Source of the DNA: Neisseria animaloris
GTDB lineage: Bacteria > Pseudomonadota > Gammaproteobacteria > Burkholderiales > Neisseriaceae
Reading direction: 5' to 3'
Assembly (NCBI RefSeq): GCF_900637855.1
Contig: NZ_LR134440.1
Coordinates: 2,108,001 to 2,172,000, forward strand
DNA length: 64,000 nt
The stretch's first letter is position 1. Each line of letters starts with the position of its first letter. Made by a program: the position numbers and the translations under genes. Below the pieces are notes generated by a model. That model was not told the origin of the DNA. It was given only the letters and a program-made list of their open reading frames with translations, and searched no databases. Positions 28,488 to 38,568 of this stretch are shown here, piece by piece.

Positions 28488-28549
28488 AAATTTCCAAGCC
28501 GGGAGGCCGTCTGAAAAACTTTTCAGACGGCCTCCCGGCTTGGAAATTT
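28488..28549. terminator. 30-bp perfect uptake-sequence palindrome after spoT
   Basis: Perfect 30-bp arms with a 2-nt spacer. Symmetry extends 16 bases past the uptake sequence (AAATTTCCAAGCCGGG and complement). It starts 9 bases after the spoT stop. Confidence 0.85.
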
Positions 28550-28558
28550 CAGTGTTTT

Positions 28559-30715
28559 CTAGTTGCGCACAACGCGGCGCACATGCGGAATAGCATGAAG
28601 GGCTCGGATGATTTCGTCCAATTGAGCCGTATCCTTAACTTTGATGAAGAATTTGAATTCAATAAAACCTTCGGTTCCGGCTTGTTTTTGCGACGGTGTT
28701 TCCACCGATTCGATGTCGGCGTTTGCTCCTGAAATTGCTTGAGCCATGGCAGCAAGCAGACCGTGTGTGTCGCGGGAACCGACGGTGAGCGAAGTGCGGA
28801 AACTACGGTCGCGTATGCTGTCCCAATTTGCATCAAGTTGTTGCTCGGGGTCGGTTTTCAATACATTCGGGCAAGTATCGCGGTGTATAACCATACCTTG
28901 ATCTTTAATCAATACGGCACGGATATTATCACCCGGGATAGGGGTGCAGCATTGTGCCAAATGCACACGGCCGGTTTCGTTGCCGTTGATTTTAATCGGA
29001 CTGAGGCGAACTTCATCGCCGAAATGCTCGCCGGCGAGTTCTGCAATATGCATGGCAACGGATACCGGTAAAGTATGTCCCATGCCGACGTTGTACAACA
29101 CGTCTTCGAAAGTAGTTTGCTTATTGTTGAGATCAGTAAGATATTTCTCTTTGAGGTCATCTGAAAGCAATACATTCTGCGGCAATAAGCTGGATAGGGC
29201 TTTTTGCAGCAGGTTTTCGCCAAGTGTAACCGCATCTTGGCGGTTCATGTTTTTAATATAATTACGGATGGCGCTGCGTGCGCGGCTGGATACGGCAAAG
29301 CTCAACCAAGCAGGGTTTGGTTTGGCTTGCTCGGAAGTGATGATTTCAACCGAATCTCCTGTCTTCAACTTGGTACGCAAAGGCATCATGGTGTTGTTGA
29401 CACGGGCGGCAACGGTGTGGTGCCCGACATCGGTATGCACGGCATATGCAAAGTCAATGGGGGTGGCACCCTCCGGCAGGGCCAGAATTTTTCCTCTGGG
29501 TGTAAGGATATATACTTCGTTGGGAAATAAATCGACTTTAACGGCTTCGAGAAACTCGATGGCGTTCGCGCTGCCGGCTTGAAGATCAAGGATGTTTTTA
29601 AGCCATTGGTTGGTATGCAGGGTGGCTTGGTCAATCGTATTCTCACCCGATTTGTAAATCCAATGGCCGGCTACCCCACCTTCTGCTACGGCATCCATTT
29701 CACGGGTGCGTATCTGCACTTCAATTGGCAGGCCGTAAGGACCGACTAAAGTAGTATGCAGGCTTTGGTAGCCGTTGCTTTTCGGAATGGCAATATAGTC
29801 TTTAAAGCGTCCCGGTTTGGGCTGATACAGGTCATGTAGCGCTCCGAGGGCGGCATAACATGCGGGAACGCTGTTGACGATAACACGGAAGCCGTAGATA
29901 TCCATCACATCGGCGAAGCGCAAGTTTTTTGCCTGCATTTTCTGGTGAATGCTGTAAAGGTTTTTTTCGCGGCCTTTGATTTTCGCTTCAATGTTGGCGC
30001 CAACCAGACGTTGACTGAATGCACGTAAAACTTTACCTACTACATCTCGGCGGTTGCGGCGGCTCGCATTCATCGCTTTTTGCAATGTTGCATAGCGGCG
30101 CGGGTGGAGATTTTGGAATGATAAATCCTGTAATTCCTGATAAGCATTGTTCAGGCCGATACGGTTGGCAATTTGTGCGTATATTTCAAGGGTTTCTTGA
30201 GCAATGCGGCGGCGCTTTTCGGGACGCATCGAACCGAGTGTACGCATGTTGTGCAGTCTGTCTGCCAATTTAACCACGATCACGCGCACGTCTTTGGTCA
30301 TCGCCAGAATCAGTTTGCGGAAACTTTCCGCTTGATGCTCGGCCTGACTGCCGTATTCGAGCTTTTCGAGTTTGGAGAGACCGTCTACCATTTCGGAAAT
30401 GGTTTCGCCGAACTCGGCAGCCATTTCGACTTTGGTTACGCCGGTATCTTCTAGAACGTCATGCATGACGCCCGCGCACAGACCTTGTATATCCATATGC
30501 CAGACAGCCAACTGGGTGGCTACCGCAAGCGGATGGGTGATGTAGGGTTCGCCGCTTTTACGGGTTTGGCCGTCATGGGCGTGAAAAGCGAAGGCACAGG
30601 CTTTTTCAAGTAACACCTTTTCTTCACTGTTCAGGTAAGAAGCGGTGCGGAAAAGTAATTCGCGAGCCTCTGCTGTGAGCGGATCGTAAGGGGCGGTAGG
30701 CTGGGGGGCAAGCAT
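28559..30715 (-). CDS. spoT: Bifunctional (p)ppGpp synthetase/hydrolase
   Basis: Makes and degrades the stringent-response alarmone. The 718 residues have an intact hydrolase HD domain (HDVLEDT at 85-91), a synthetase domain (YIAIPKSNGYQSLHTTLVGP and EVQIRTREMD), then TGS and ACT domains. The intact HD motif marks it as SpoT rather than synthetase-only RelA. It lies after gmk and rpoZ on the same strand, the standard gmk-rpoZ-spoT order. Confidence 0.96.
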   Translation of the reverse strand: MLAPQPTAPYDPLTAEARELLFRTASYLNSEEKVLLEKACAFAFHAHDGQTRKSGEPYITHPLAVATQLAVWHMDIQGLCAGVMHDVLEDTGVTKVEMAAEFGETISEMVDGLSKLEKLEYGSQAEHQAESFRKLILAMTKDVRVIVVKLADRLHNMRTLGSMRPEKRRRIAQETLEIYAQIANRIGLNNAYQELQDLSFQNLHPRRYATLQKAMNASRRNRRDVVGKVLRAFSQRLVGANIEAKIKGREKNLYSIHQKMQAKNLRFADVMDIYGFRVIVNSVPACYAALGALHDLYQPKPGRFKDYIAIPKSNGYQSLHTTLVGPYGLPIEVQIRTREMDAVAEGGVAGHWIYKSGENTIDQATLHTNQWLKNILDLQAGSANAIEFLEAVKVDLFPNEVYILTPRGKILALPEGATPIDFAYAVHTDVGHHTVAARVNNTMMPLRTKLKTGDSVEIITSEQAKPNPAWLSFAVSSRARSAIRNYIKNMNRQDAVTLGENLLQKALSSLLPQNVLLSDDLKEKYLTDLNNKQTTFEDVLYNVGMGHTLPVSVAMHIAELAGEHFGDEVRLSPIKINGNETGRVHLAQCCTPIPGDNIRAVLIKDQGMVIHRDTCPNVLKTDPEQQLDANWDSIRDRSFRTSLTVGSRDTHGLLAAMAQAISGANADIESVETPSQKQAGTEGFIEFKFFIKVKDTAQLDEIIRALHAIPHVRRVVRN

Positions 30716-30746
30716 TCAGACGGCCTTAGTGCTTGTTTTGTTGTAT

Positions 30747-30953
30747 TTATTTGCCGCGTTTGAGCAATTCCACGCCGATTTCACCGGCAGCGATTTCGCG
30801 CAGGGCGGTAACGGTGGGTTTATTGTTGCGGATGTCGTCAACCAGCGGGGTGTTGCCGTTTTCGAGCTGGCGTGCACGGCGTGCAGCAGTCAGCGTCAGG
30901 TCGAAATGATTGGGGATTTTGGTAATGCAGTCTTCTACGGTAATACGGGCCAT
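30747..30953 (-). CDS. rpoZ: RNA polymerase omega subunit
   Basis: 68-residue omega subunit that helps assemble RNA polymerase. [15 protein letters not shown] and the AARRARQL segment are diagnostic. It sits between gmk and spoT as in E. coli, 44 bases after gmk. Confidence 0.97.
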   Translation of the reverse strand: MARITVEDCITKIPNHFDLTLTAARRARQLENGNTPLVDDIRNNKPTVTALREIAAGEIGVELLKRGK

Positions 30954-30997
30954 TTTGGTAGTACTTTCTTGTGTAAAAATGTTATTGTCGCTGTTTT

Positions 30998-31615
30998 TTA
31001 AGATTTTTCCAACAGATTTTCAATAAATACTTGTTGGGAAGGCAATTTCAGGCGGTGTGATTTGATGATGTGCAGTAAGTCGGCTTCGGCGGTAACGACA
31101 TCATTATTGACAACCACATAATCAAACAGGAAAGCCTGTTCGATTTCATTACGGGCTTTGCTTAGGCGTTTGGAGATAATCTCGGGGGTGTCGGTGCCGC
31201 GTCCTTTCAGACGTTCGGCGAGTTCTTGGAATGACGGCGGTAAAATGAAAATGCTGCATACGTCAGGCAGTACCCGTCGTACCTGCTCTGCGCCTTGGAT
31301 ATCGATTTCGAGAATCACGTCGTAGCCTTGTTCGCGTAAGATGTTTACGCCTTCTATGCTGGTGCCGTAATAATTGTCGAAAACTTTGGCGTGTTCCAGA
31401 AAAGCACTTTCACCTATTAAAGCTTCAAATTTTTCGTTATCGACAAAATAATAGTGTTTGCCGTGTTCTTCACCCGAACGAGGAGGGCGGGTGGTATGGG
31501 ATACGGAAACGCGTATATCGTCGTGATGCTTTACCAGGCGGGAAACCAGTGTGGTTTTGCCGGTACCCGAAGCGGCAGATATGATAAAAATATTGCCTTT
31601 TTTAGATGCTTGCAT
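30998..31615 (-). CDS. gmk: Guanylate kinase
   Basis: Phosphorylates GMP to GDP. The 205 residues (from ATG 31615, [10 protein letters not shown]) carry the P-loop ASGTGKTT at 15-22 and the GMP-binding [13 protein letters not shown] segment near 43. A 21-codon upstream extension of the frame lacks support. First gene of the gmk-rpoZ-spoT run. Confidence 0.95.
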   Translation of the reverse strand: MQASKKGNIFIISAASGTGKTTLVSRLVKHHDDIRVSVSHTTRPPRSGEEHGKHYYFVDNEKFEALIGESAFLEHAKVFDNYYGTSIEGVNILREQGYDVILEIDIQGAEQVRRVLPDVCSIFILPPSFQELAERLKGRGTDTPEIISKRLSKARNEIEQAFLFDYVVVNNDVVTAEADLLHIIKSHRLKLPSQQVFIENLLEKS

Positions 31616-31843
31616 GGTGTTCTGATAAGGGAGGGAAAATTGCCGTTTATTATGCCACACTGTGTTATGCAGCGACAACGTACCACGGCTTCGGAAAGAA
31701 GGCCTGCTATGAAGGAACGGACAGATATTTTTTGAGGCGGTTTAGTGTACTTATCCGCTTTTTTCGCTATACAATTATATGTTCGGTTTTTTAAGATGCG
31801 GCCGGGCCGCAATGATTTTGATAAAGATAAAAAAGGGGATCTT

Positions 31844-32407
31844 ATGTTGATTCACCCAGAAGTGATGGGCGTGGCGGCATTGGCCGAGAAAATTCGGAAA
31901 ATACCTGATTGGCCGAAAAAAGGTATTTTATTTCACGATATTACGCCGATTTTGCAAAGCCCCGAGTATTTTCGTTTGCTGGTTGATTTATTGGTGTACC
32001 GCTATATGGGTCAGAAAATCGACGTTGTGGCGGGGTTGGATGCTCGCGGGTTTATTATCGGTGCCGCGTTGGCATATCAATTGAATGTGGGTTTTGTACC
32101 CATCCGTAAAAAGGGCAAATTGCCGTTTGATACTGTATCTCAAAGCTATACGTTGGAATATGGCGAGGCGGCGGTAGAGATCCATACAGATGCTATCCAT
32201 AAAGGGGCACGGGTTTTGCTTGTTGACGATTTGGTGGCTACGGGAGGAACGATGCAGGCAGGTATTGAGCTCATTCATAAACTTGGCGGCGAGGTGATTG
32301 AGGCAACGGCGATTTTGGAATTTACCGATTTGCCCGGCGGTGAAAATATCCGTAAGCGAGGAGTGTCGTTATTTACTTTGTATCAAAATGAAGGTTCTAT
32401 GTCGTAA
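31844..32407 (+). CDS. apt: Adenine phosphoribosyltransferase
   Basis: Salvages adenine to AMP using PRPP. The 187 residues have the PRPP-binding motif [13 protein letters not shown] and the adenine-side [11 protein letters not shown] loop of the APRT family. I use ATG 31844, preceded by AAAAGGGGAT. It diverges from gmk. Confidence 0.95.
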   Translation: MLIHPEVMGVAALAEKIRKIPDWPKKGILFHDITPILQSPEYFRLLVDLLVYRYMGQKIDVVAGLDARGFIIGAALAYQLNVGFVPIRKKGKLPFDTVSQSYTLEYGEAAVEIHTDAIHKGARVLLVDDLVATGGTMQAGIELIHKLGGEVIEATAILEFTDLPGGENIRKRGVSLFTLYQNEGSMS

Positions 32408-32428
32408 GCCAATAACATCGCCGAAGTT

Positions 32429-32472
32429 GTAAAGAGGCCGTCTGAAAACAGTTTTTCAGACGGCCTCTTTAC
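32429..32472. terminator. Extended uptake-sequence palindrome after apt
   Basis: Perfect 20-bp arms, 4-nt loop. Symmetry extends 6 bases past the uptake sequence (GTAAAG / CTTTAC). Lies between convergent apt and ispH. Confidence 0.85.
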
Positions 32473-32497
32473 TGCTTTTTCAATAATGTAGGCGGCT

Positions 32498-33436
32498 TTA
32501 TTCTTTGCGTAAAGCTTTGGGCAGCACAAACACGATACTTTCTTCCACACCTTCGCCTTCGCGTACGGTATCGTGCCCCCAATTTTGGATGGTGGTGATT
32601 ACTTCCTGTACCAATACTTCGGGAGCGGATGCGCCGGCGGTTACGCCGACTTTGTTTTTGCCTTCAAACCATTCGCGTTGCAGGTAGTTCGCGTTATCCA
32701 CCATATAAGCATCGACACCGCGCAAGGCGGCCACTTCGCGCAGGCGGTTGCTGTTGGAAGAGTTGGGGGAGCCGACTACGATAACGATGTCGCATTGCGC
32801 GGCCAACTCTTTGACTGCTTCTTGGCGGTTGGTGGTAGCGTAGCAGATGTCTTCTTTATGCGGGCTGCGGATATGGGGGAAGCGTTTCTGCAGGGCTTCG
32901 ATGATGTCTTTGGTTTCGTCTACCGATAAGGTGGTTTGGCTGACATGCGCCAGCTTTTCGGTATCGTGTACTTCCAGTTTGGCAACGTCTTTTACCGTTT
33001 CAACCAGCAGCATGCTGCCTTCGGGTAATTGCCCCATCGTGCCTTCCACTTCGGGGTGCCCGGCATGACCGATCATGATGATTTGATAACCTTGTCCATC
33101 CAAGCGGGCAACTTCTTTATGAACTTTGGTAACCAGCGGGCAAGTGGCATCGAATACTTGAAAGCCACGCTCGGCGGCTTCATCCTGCACTGCTTTCGAT
33201 ACGCCGTGCGCCGAGTAGATTAAGGTTGCGCCTTCCGGCACATCGGCCAAATCTTCGATAAAAATAGCACCTTTTTTACGCAGGTTGTCGACGACGAATT
33301 TATTGTGTACCACCTCGTGGCGCACATAAATCGGTGCGCCGAATTCTTCCAGCGCACGCTCTACGATGCTGATAGCTCTGTCTACACCGGCACAAAAGCC
33401 GCGCGGGTTGGCTAATAAAATGGTTTTTTTTGTCAT
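32498..33436 (-). CDS. ispH: 4-hydroxy-3-methylbut-2-enyl diphosphate reductase
   Basis: Last enzyme of the MEP isoprenoid pathway, a 4Fe-4S protein that makes IPP and DMAPP. The 312 residues keep the cluster cysteines C15 (PRGFCAGV), C99 (ATCPLVTK) and the one in [16 protein letters not shown]. It follows lspA by 26 bases with an uptake sequence in the gap; lspA-ispH is a common operon. Confidence 0.97.
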   Translation of the reverse strand: MTKKTILLANPRGFCAGVDRAISIVERALEEFGAPIYVRHEVVHNKFVVDNLRKKGAIFIEDLADVPEGATLIYSAHGVSKAVQDEAAERGFQVFDATCPLVTKVHKEVARLDGQGYQIIMIGHAGHPEVEGTMGQLPEGSMLLVETVKDVAKLEVHDTEKLAHVSQTTLSVDETKDIIEALQKRFPHIRSPHKEDICYATTNRQEAVKELAAQCDIVIVVGSPNSSNSNRLREVAALRGVDAYMVDNANYLQREWFEGKNKVGVTAGASAPEVLVQEVITTIQNWGHDTVREGEGVEESIVFVLPKALRKE

Positions 33437-33462
33437 GGTTTGAAGTTTGGGTATGTATGTTT

Positions 33463-33960
33463 TCAGACGGCCTGTTTGTCGTCTTTTTTATGTTTGAATC
33501 CGTCGATAACCAGCATCACCGCGCCGACGCAGATAAAACTGTCGGCGACATTAAATGCGGGATAATACCAGTTTTTCCAGTAAAACAACAAAAAATCAAC
33601 CACATGGCCGTGAATCAGGCGGTCGATTACATTGCCGAATGCACCGCCGATAACCATTGCCGCACCGAGCTTGCCCCATGTGCCGAAATCGTCTTTTACA
33701 ATCGCACGGGCCAGATAAAAGCTGATAACCGCAGCCAGACCGAGGAAGAAATATTTTTGCCAACCTCCCGCATCGGCCAAAAAGCTGAAGGCGGCACCGG
33801 TGTTGTAAACCAATGTCAGGTCAAAGAAATTCGGAATGATATTGAGCCGTTCGGTATATTCGAAGCGGTTGAGTATGGCGGTTTTGCTGACTTGGTCGAG
33901 GATGATGGCAATAATAGCCAACAGCCAGTATTTGGTTTTGGAAGTTTTTTCGATAGTCAT
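33463..33960 (-). CDS. lspA: Lipoprotein signal peptidase (signal peptidase II)
   Basis: Inner-membrane aspartyl protease that removes lipoprotein signal peptides. The 165 residues form four membrane helices and hold the catalytic aspartates D114 ([10 protein letters not shown]) and D140 (FNVADS). The ATG at 33960 gives the normal length. The window's own lipoproteins (LolB, PotD-like, the ClsC-like protein, 59220 gene) are likely substrates. Confidence 0.97.
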   Translation of the reverse strand: MTIEKTSKTKYWLLAIIAIILDQVSKTAILNRFEYTERLNIIPNFFDLTLVYNTGAAFSFLADAGGWQKYFFLGLAAVISFYLARAIVKDDFGTWGKLGAAMVIGGAFGNVIDRLIHGHVVDFLLFYWKNWYYPAFNVADSFICVGAVMLVIDGFKHKKDDKQAV

Positions 33961-34036
33961 GTGTGTGTGGCGGCAATAAATGAAAGTGCTGCATTTTACC
34001 TGAATCGTGTAGCTGTGGGGCAAATTGAATGTAAGA

Positions 34037-34071
34037 GGCCGTCTGAAAAGGTTTGGTATTTTCAGACGGCC
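34037..34071. terminator. Uptake-sequence pair after the fructokinase
   Basis: 13-bp arms with a 9-nt loop, 23 bases past the kinase stop. Confidence 0.7.
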
Positions 34072-34094
34072 ATTGGGTTGAGGTGGCTCGGAGA

Positions 34095-34976
34095 TCAAAC
34101 AGGATGAATGAAGTTTTCGATTTCCTGCAGGCTGATTTCGGGTGTCGCACCGTGGTGTGCTGCAACCAGTGCTCCCAGAGCACAAGCGAAGGTTAAGGCT
34201 TCTTGGGGTTGTGCTTTGTTGAGCAGTTGGTAGGTTAAACCAGCCAGAAAACTGTCGCCCGAACCGACGGTGTCGGCCACTTTAACGCGGAAACCGCAGT
34301 GGTGATAGATTTTTCCATCGTCAAAATACACGGCACCATGGCTGCCCAGCGTTACGCAGATTCGCGATATGCCGCACAGTTCGGCGAGATAGCAGATGTT
34401 TTGCTCGAGAGAGTGCTGTTTTGAGCCGTATGCCTGTGCCAATTCGTATAGTTCATCGTCGTTCAGTTTCACTAGGTCGGCCTGTTTGATCATAGAAAGC
34501 AGGCGGTTGCTGTCGTAGTGGGGCGGGCGCAGGTTGACATCGAAGATTTTAAATTTGGCTTTCTCTAACAGTCGTTCCAGTGTGTTACGGGAAACTTCGT
34601 CGCGGGTCGACAGGCTGCCGTAAATAAAGGCATCGGATTCCGCTACACATTTGAGCGCGGCCTCTTCAAATCGGATTTTGTCCCAAGCGCAAGGATAAAC
34701 GATGTCGTAAGACGCACAGCCTGATGAATCAAGCGTTACTTTTACTAAACCGGTGGCCTGTTCGTCAGAAACCTGTAGCAAGTCAGTAGCGACGTTTTTG
34801 TTTTCAATTTGCCGCAATAGTTCTTCGCCGTCCGCATCGTTTCCCCTGCAGCTGATGATACTGCAATCGATACCCAGCGAACGTAGGCGAACGAGCACAT
34901 TGAGCGGCGCACCTCCCAATACTTTGCCACCGGGGAGATCGTCCCATAATACTTCGCCGAAACTGGTTACTTTCAT
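34095..34976 (-). CDS. PfkB-family carbohydrate kinase, probable fructokinase
   Basis: Ribokinase-fold sugar kinase, 293 residues. The N-terminal GEVLWDDLPGGKVLGGAPLNV and the C-terminal anion-hole motif DTVGSGDSFLAG (near 238-249) match bacterial fructokinases. Its start codon overlaps the stop of the sugar porter gene by 4 bases (ATGA), so transporter and kinase form one unit: import of a free hexose, then phosphorylation. Fructose is the best guess; mannose or another ketose is possible. Confidence 0.8.
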   Translation of the reverse strand: MKVTSFGEVLWDDLPGGKVLGGAPLNVLVRLRSLGIDCSIISCRGNDADGEELLRQIENKNVATDLLQVSDEQATGLVKVTLDSSGCASYDIVYPCAWDKIRFEEAALKCVAESDAFIYGSLSTRDEVSRNTLERLLEKAKFKIFDVNLRPPHYDSNRLLSMIKQADLVKLNDDELYELAQAYGSKQHSLEQNICYLAELCGISRICVTLGSHGAVYFDDGKIYHHCGFRVKVADTVGSGDSFLAGLTYQLLNKAQPQEALTFACALGALVAAHHGATPEISLQEIENFIHPV

Positions 34977-36304
34977 GATACGTTTTCCTTAATCAGTGAT
35001 TGAGAGAGTTCTTCCAACGGTACACCTTTGGTTTCGGGCATCATAAATATCACGAATACCAGTTGCAGCACCATCATAACGGTAAAGCCTACGAATACCC
35101 ATGCCGCACCGATGCTGCCGAATAAAAACGGAATCATGGCGGGAATGGCCGCAGCAAGTACCCAGTGGGTGGAGCTGCCGAGGGATTGGCCTTGGGCACG
35201 CAGATGGCTGGGGAAAATCTCGGAAATAAATACCCAGATTACCGTACCTTGGCCGATGGCGTGTGCGGCGATAAACAGGAAGAAAAACAAGGGTACGGCC
35301 ATGCCTTTCCATTGCAGAAAGAATGCCAATGATACCAAACCTAATGAGATGATATAGCCGAAAGAACCGATATACATCAATTGGCGGCGGCCGAACTTGT
35401 CGATTAATGCCAAACCGACGAAGGTAAAAATCAGATTGATCAAACCGATGCCTACGCTGCTTAACATGGCAGCGCTTTTTTCCAAACCGGCGATTTCAAA
35501 AATACGCGGGGCATAGTACAGAAAAGCATTGATGCCCGACATTTGGTTAAAAAAAGCAATCAGAAAAGCCAGCAATACCGGCAGCCGGTATTTTTTCAGC
35601 CACAGGCTTTCCTTTCTATGCCCGCTGTCAGCTTTGGCAGCCGCCATCAACTCATTGATATCCGCATGGGGGTTTACCTGTTGCAATACCGAGCGTGCTT
35701 CGTCATAACGCCCTTGCATCATCAACCAGCGCGGCGACATCGGGATGGTGAATACCATCAGTGTATAGATTACGGAAGGAACAACTTGTACACCCAACAT
35801 CCAACGCCAAGTGTTTGCACCAAGCTCCAAGCTGCTGAATAAAAAATTGGAAAGATAGGCTATCAAAATGCCGAATACGATATTAAATTGATACATGGCT
35901 ACCAAGCGGCCGCGTTTTTCCGGCGGAGCTATTTCAGACACATAAGCCGGGGCCGCAATCGTGGATGCTCCCACCCCCAAACCACCGATAAAACGGAAAA
36001 ATGCAAACTGCCACGGGTTGGAAACCAGCGCAGAACCGAGCGAACCGACGATATATAAGAAGCCGATGAAAATCAGGGTTTTTTTCCGGCCGAGTTTGTC
36101 GGTAGGGATGCTGCCGAAGAGGGCACCGATAACCGTCCCCCATAAAGCCGACGACATGACAACGATTCCGTGAAACCAATCGGGGCTGTTCCACAGTTTT
36201 TGAAGGGCTTGATCCGCACCTGAAATCACTACGGTATCAAAGCCGAATAGAAAACCTGCCAAAGCCACCGTAATCGACCAGAAAAGAAGTTTTGACTGGT
36301 TCAT
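34973..36304 (-). CDS. MFS sugar porter
   Basis: Sugar porter-family H+ symporter or facilitator of 443 residues and 12 helices. It shows the family motifs: D-x-x-G-R-K (TDKLGRKK near 82-89), RWLMMQGR after helix 6, QMSGINAFLYYAP in helix 7, and PETKG-VPLEE at the end. Overlap with the fructokinase start implies the sugar is phosphorylated after entry. ATG 36304 is used; a longer in-frame start lies in the upstream AT-rich leader. Confidence 0.85.
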   Translation of the reverse strand: MNQSKLLFWSITVALAGFLFGFDTVVISGADQALQKLWNSPDWFHGIVVMSSALWGTVIGALFGSIPTDKLGRKKTLIFIGFLYIVGSLGSALVSNPWQFAFFRFIGGLGVGASTIAAPAYVSEIAPPEKRGRLVAMYQFNIVFGILIAYLSNFLFSSLELGANTWRWMLGVQVVPSVIYTLMVFTIPMSPRWLMMQGRYDEARSVLQQVNPHADINELMAAAKADSGHRKESLWLKKYRLPVLLAFLIAFFNQMSGINAFLYYAPRIFEIAGLEKSAAMLSSVGIGLINLIFTFVGLALIDKFGRRQLMYIGSFGYIISLGLVSLAFFLQWKGMAVPLFFFLFIAAHAIGQGTVIWVFISEIFPSHLRAQGQSLGSSTHWVLAAAIPAMIPFLFGSIGAAWVFVGFTVMMVLQLVFVIFMMPETKGVPLEELSQSLIKENVS

Positions 36305-36665
36305 AAGTATCCTCGCTTTGTTGAGTTGAAAATAAAAACTTTTTGAATGCAAATATTGTGAAGCGTGACATAGACCGTGCAAAGGAAACTTCAGGTTTCT
36401 CGGTAAGCGGAAGAAGGCTTTTCAGACGGCCTGTGGGATGGCTATCGGTAAATCATGCGGCCGCCAGCTTTAAAAAATGTTAGGGTGAAGCCGCATTTCG
36501 CATAACTTTGACAAGGAATGAATATAGAAGTTTGATAGGGAAGGATATTTATTTAGTGTACCGTAGGGGTGATGAATGCAGATTTTTATGCGCAAGGCAA
36601 AGATAAAACTACAGACATTTGCTTTCTGTTTTCAGACGGCCTCAGATGTTTGCCCGAATCGGGCA
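36305..36665. other. Intergenic region upstream of the sugar porter
   Basis: 361 bases with two single uptake sequences (about 36420 and 36631) and no gene. I see no clear operator for a sugar regulator. Confidence 0.4.
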
Positions 36666-36706
36666 ATACAAAAACGGCCTGTTGATTAAACAGGCCGTTT
36701 TTGTAT
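36666..36706 (-). terminator. Terminator of proQ
   Basis: 18-bp stem with a 5-nt loop containing ACAAAAACGGCCTGTT and complement, 13 bases past the proQ stop, with a T run on the minus strand. Confidence 0.8.
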
Positions 36707-36719
36707 AAGCAGGAGTGCT

Positions 36720-37172
36720 TTATCCTTCGGTTTCGTCGGCAGTTTGGGTTTCCGGAAGGGGAACTTCGCCGGTAGGTTGCGGTGCCGTTTCATTTTGGGT
36801 TGCTTTGCGTTCGGCTTGGGCGGCCAAAGCCTGCTGCACGGCAGGGTGCTGTTGGGCTATAGCCTGTTCTTCGGGGCTTACTTCGCCTTTGAAGCGGTTG
36901 TTCAGGTCGAAGCGTTTGCCGCCACGAGCCAAAGCTTTGAGGTAGCGCGGGCGGCGGCAGTGATTGGCCAATACGCGGGCAATCAGAGCCGGATCGAATT
37001 GGGGCAGGGCGGTAGCAAGGTCTTGGTCGATACCGACGGCTAGCGGCTTGAAACGCTTGAACACATCGTATTTATTGTAGATGTGGTCGGCAATCATATC
37101 GGTTTGTTTCTTTTTGCTCATGGTTTGTACTGCGGATTTCAGTGCAGCACCCAAAGCGGTTTCTTTCGTCAT
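36720..37172 (-). CDS. proQ: ProQ/FinO-domain RNA chaperone
   Basis: Small RNA-binding protein of 150 residues. The ProQ/FinO domain spans roughly residues 1-115 and is of the minimal meningococcal type: no long linker or Tudor-like C-terminal domain as in E. coli ProQ, only a Gln/Ala/Pro/Glu-rich acidic tail. Basic patch residues (ANHCRRPRYLKAL) are intact. Family members bind 3' ends of mRNAs and sRNA duplexes, protecting or matching them. The many terminator hairpins in this genome are possible targets. Confidence 0.9.
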   Translation of the reverse strand: MTKETALGAALKSAVQTMSKKKQTDMIADHIYNKYDVFKRFKPLAVGIDQDLATALPQFDPALIARVLANHCRRPRYLKALARGGKRFDLNNRFKGEVSPEEQAIAQQHPAVQQALAAQAERKATQNETAPQPTGEVPLPETQTADETEG

Positions 37173-37344
37173 GTCTGTATTCCTGTGAATAAACCCGTTG
37201 CCCTGTGTAGAGGGCTGAAAATTGGGGGCATTTTAGTATAAAGTGAGTGTTTTGGCTAAGGTTTTATCGGCATATACTTGAATTTTTCTGCTATCTCACA
37301 GCGTTTCGGGTTATGGTTTGTTGTTACGCAGCATGATGTTGAAA

Positions 37345-37376
37345 AGGCCGTCTGAAAAGATATTTTCAGACGGCCT
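37345..37376. terminator. Uptake-sequence pair after aroC
   Basis: 14-bp arms and a 4-nt loop, 16 bases past the aroC stop. Confidence 0.75.
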
Positions 37377-37391
37377 CACTCGGTTTGGATT

Positions 37392-38486
37392 TTAACGGCG
37401 GGCGATATTAGGCGTAGCCACGCTCACATCGGCATTTTGTGCACGGTGGCGCAGGACATGATCGATCAGCACCAGGGCAAGCATGGCTTCGGCAATCGGA
37501 GCGGCGCGCAGGCCGACGCAGGGGTCGTGGCGGCCGTGGGTAGCCAATTCGACAGGGTTGCCGTGTATATCAATCGAGCGGCGCGGGGTGGCGATGCTGC
37601 TGGTGGGTTTGACGGCGATGTTTACCGTAATGTCTTGTCCGGTGCTGATGCCGCCCAAGATGCCGCCTGCGTGGTTGGACAAGAAGCCTTCGGGGGTGAG
37701 TTCGTCGCCGTGTTCGCTGCCGCGCTGGGTAACGCAGCCGAAACCTGCGCCGATTTCTACGCCTTTGACGGCGTTAATCGACATCATGGCATGGGCGATG
37801 TCGGCATCCAAACGGTCGAATACGGGTTCGCCCAAGCCGACGGGTATGTTGCGGGCTTCGATAGCGAGTTTGGCCCCGACCGAATCCAGCGATTTGCGGA
37901 TGCTGTCCATATAGCTTTCGAGTTCGGTAATTTGGCTTTGGTTGGCGGCGAAAAAGGGGTTGTTGCCGATGTGTCCGTAACCTTCGAAGGCGATGGTTTT
38001 TTCGCCTACTTGGGTAACGTAGGCGGTGATTTCGGTGCCGAATTGTTCTTTCAGCCATTTCTTCGCCACTGCTCCGGCGGCAACGCGGGCGGCGGTTTCG
38101 CGGGCGGAGCTGCGGCCGCCGCCGCGGTAGTCGCGGATGCCGTATTTGTGCCAATAGGTGTAGTCGGCGTGGCCGGGGCGGAAACTTTGGGCGATGTTGC
38201 CGTAGTCTTTGCTGCGCTGGTCGGTATTGCGGATGAGCAGGGCAATCGGTGTGCCGGTGGTTTTACCTTCAAATACGCCGGAAAGGATTTCCACCTCGTC
38301 GGCTTCGCGCCGTTGGGTAACGTGGCGGCTGGTGCCGGGTTTGCGGCGGTCGAGATCGGTTTGGATGTCGGCGATACTTAATGCAAGCCCGGGCGGGCAG
38401 CCGTCGATGATGCAGCCCAATGCGGGGCCGTGGCTTTCGCCGAAAGTGGTTACGGTGAAGAGTTGTCCGAATGTATTGCCTGCCAT
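37392..38486 (-). CDS. aroC: Chorismate synthase
   Basis: Final shared step of aromatic synthesis, converting EPSP to chorismate with reduced FMN. The 364 residues include the three family signatures: [18 protein letters not shown] near 17, the [21 protein letters not shown] block near 124, and the [17 protein letters not shown] block near 322. Length matches the monofunctional bacterial enzyme. Confidence 0.98.
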   Translation of the reverse strand: MAGNTFGQLFTVTTFGESHGPALGCIIDGCPPGLALSIADIQTDLDRRKPGTSRHVTQRREADEVEILSGVFEGKTTGTPIALLIRNTDQRSKDYGNIAQSFRPGHADYTYWHKYGIRDYRGGGRSSARETAARVAAGAVAKKWLKEQFGTEITAYVTQVGEKTIAFEGYGHIGNNPFFAANQSQITELESYMDSIRKSLDSVGAKLAIEARNIPVGLGEPVFDRLDADIAHAMMSINAVKGVEIGAGFGCVTQRGSEHGDELTPEGFLSNHAGGILGGISTGQDITVNIAVKPTSSIATPRRSIDIHGNPVELATHGRHDPCVGLRAAPIAEAMLALVLIDHVLRHRAQNADVSVATPNIARR

Positions 38487-38568
38487 GATTTTTTATGTGG
38501 GAAAATGGATACAGGCGGCAAGTGTAACATAAAAGGCCGTCTGAAAAAGAAGGTTTGCCGGCTTTGGG

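Noticed and set aside
37437-38381. 314-codon open frame opposite aroC
   Set aside because: Gly/Ala/Val-rich shadow of aroC with no recognisable domain.
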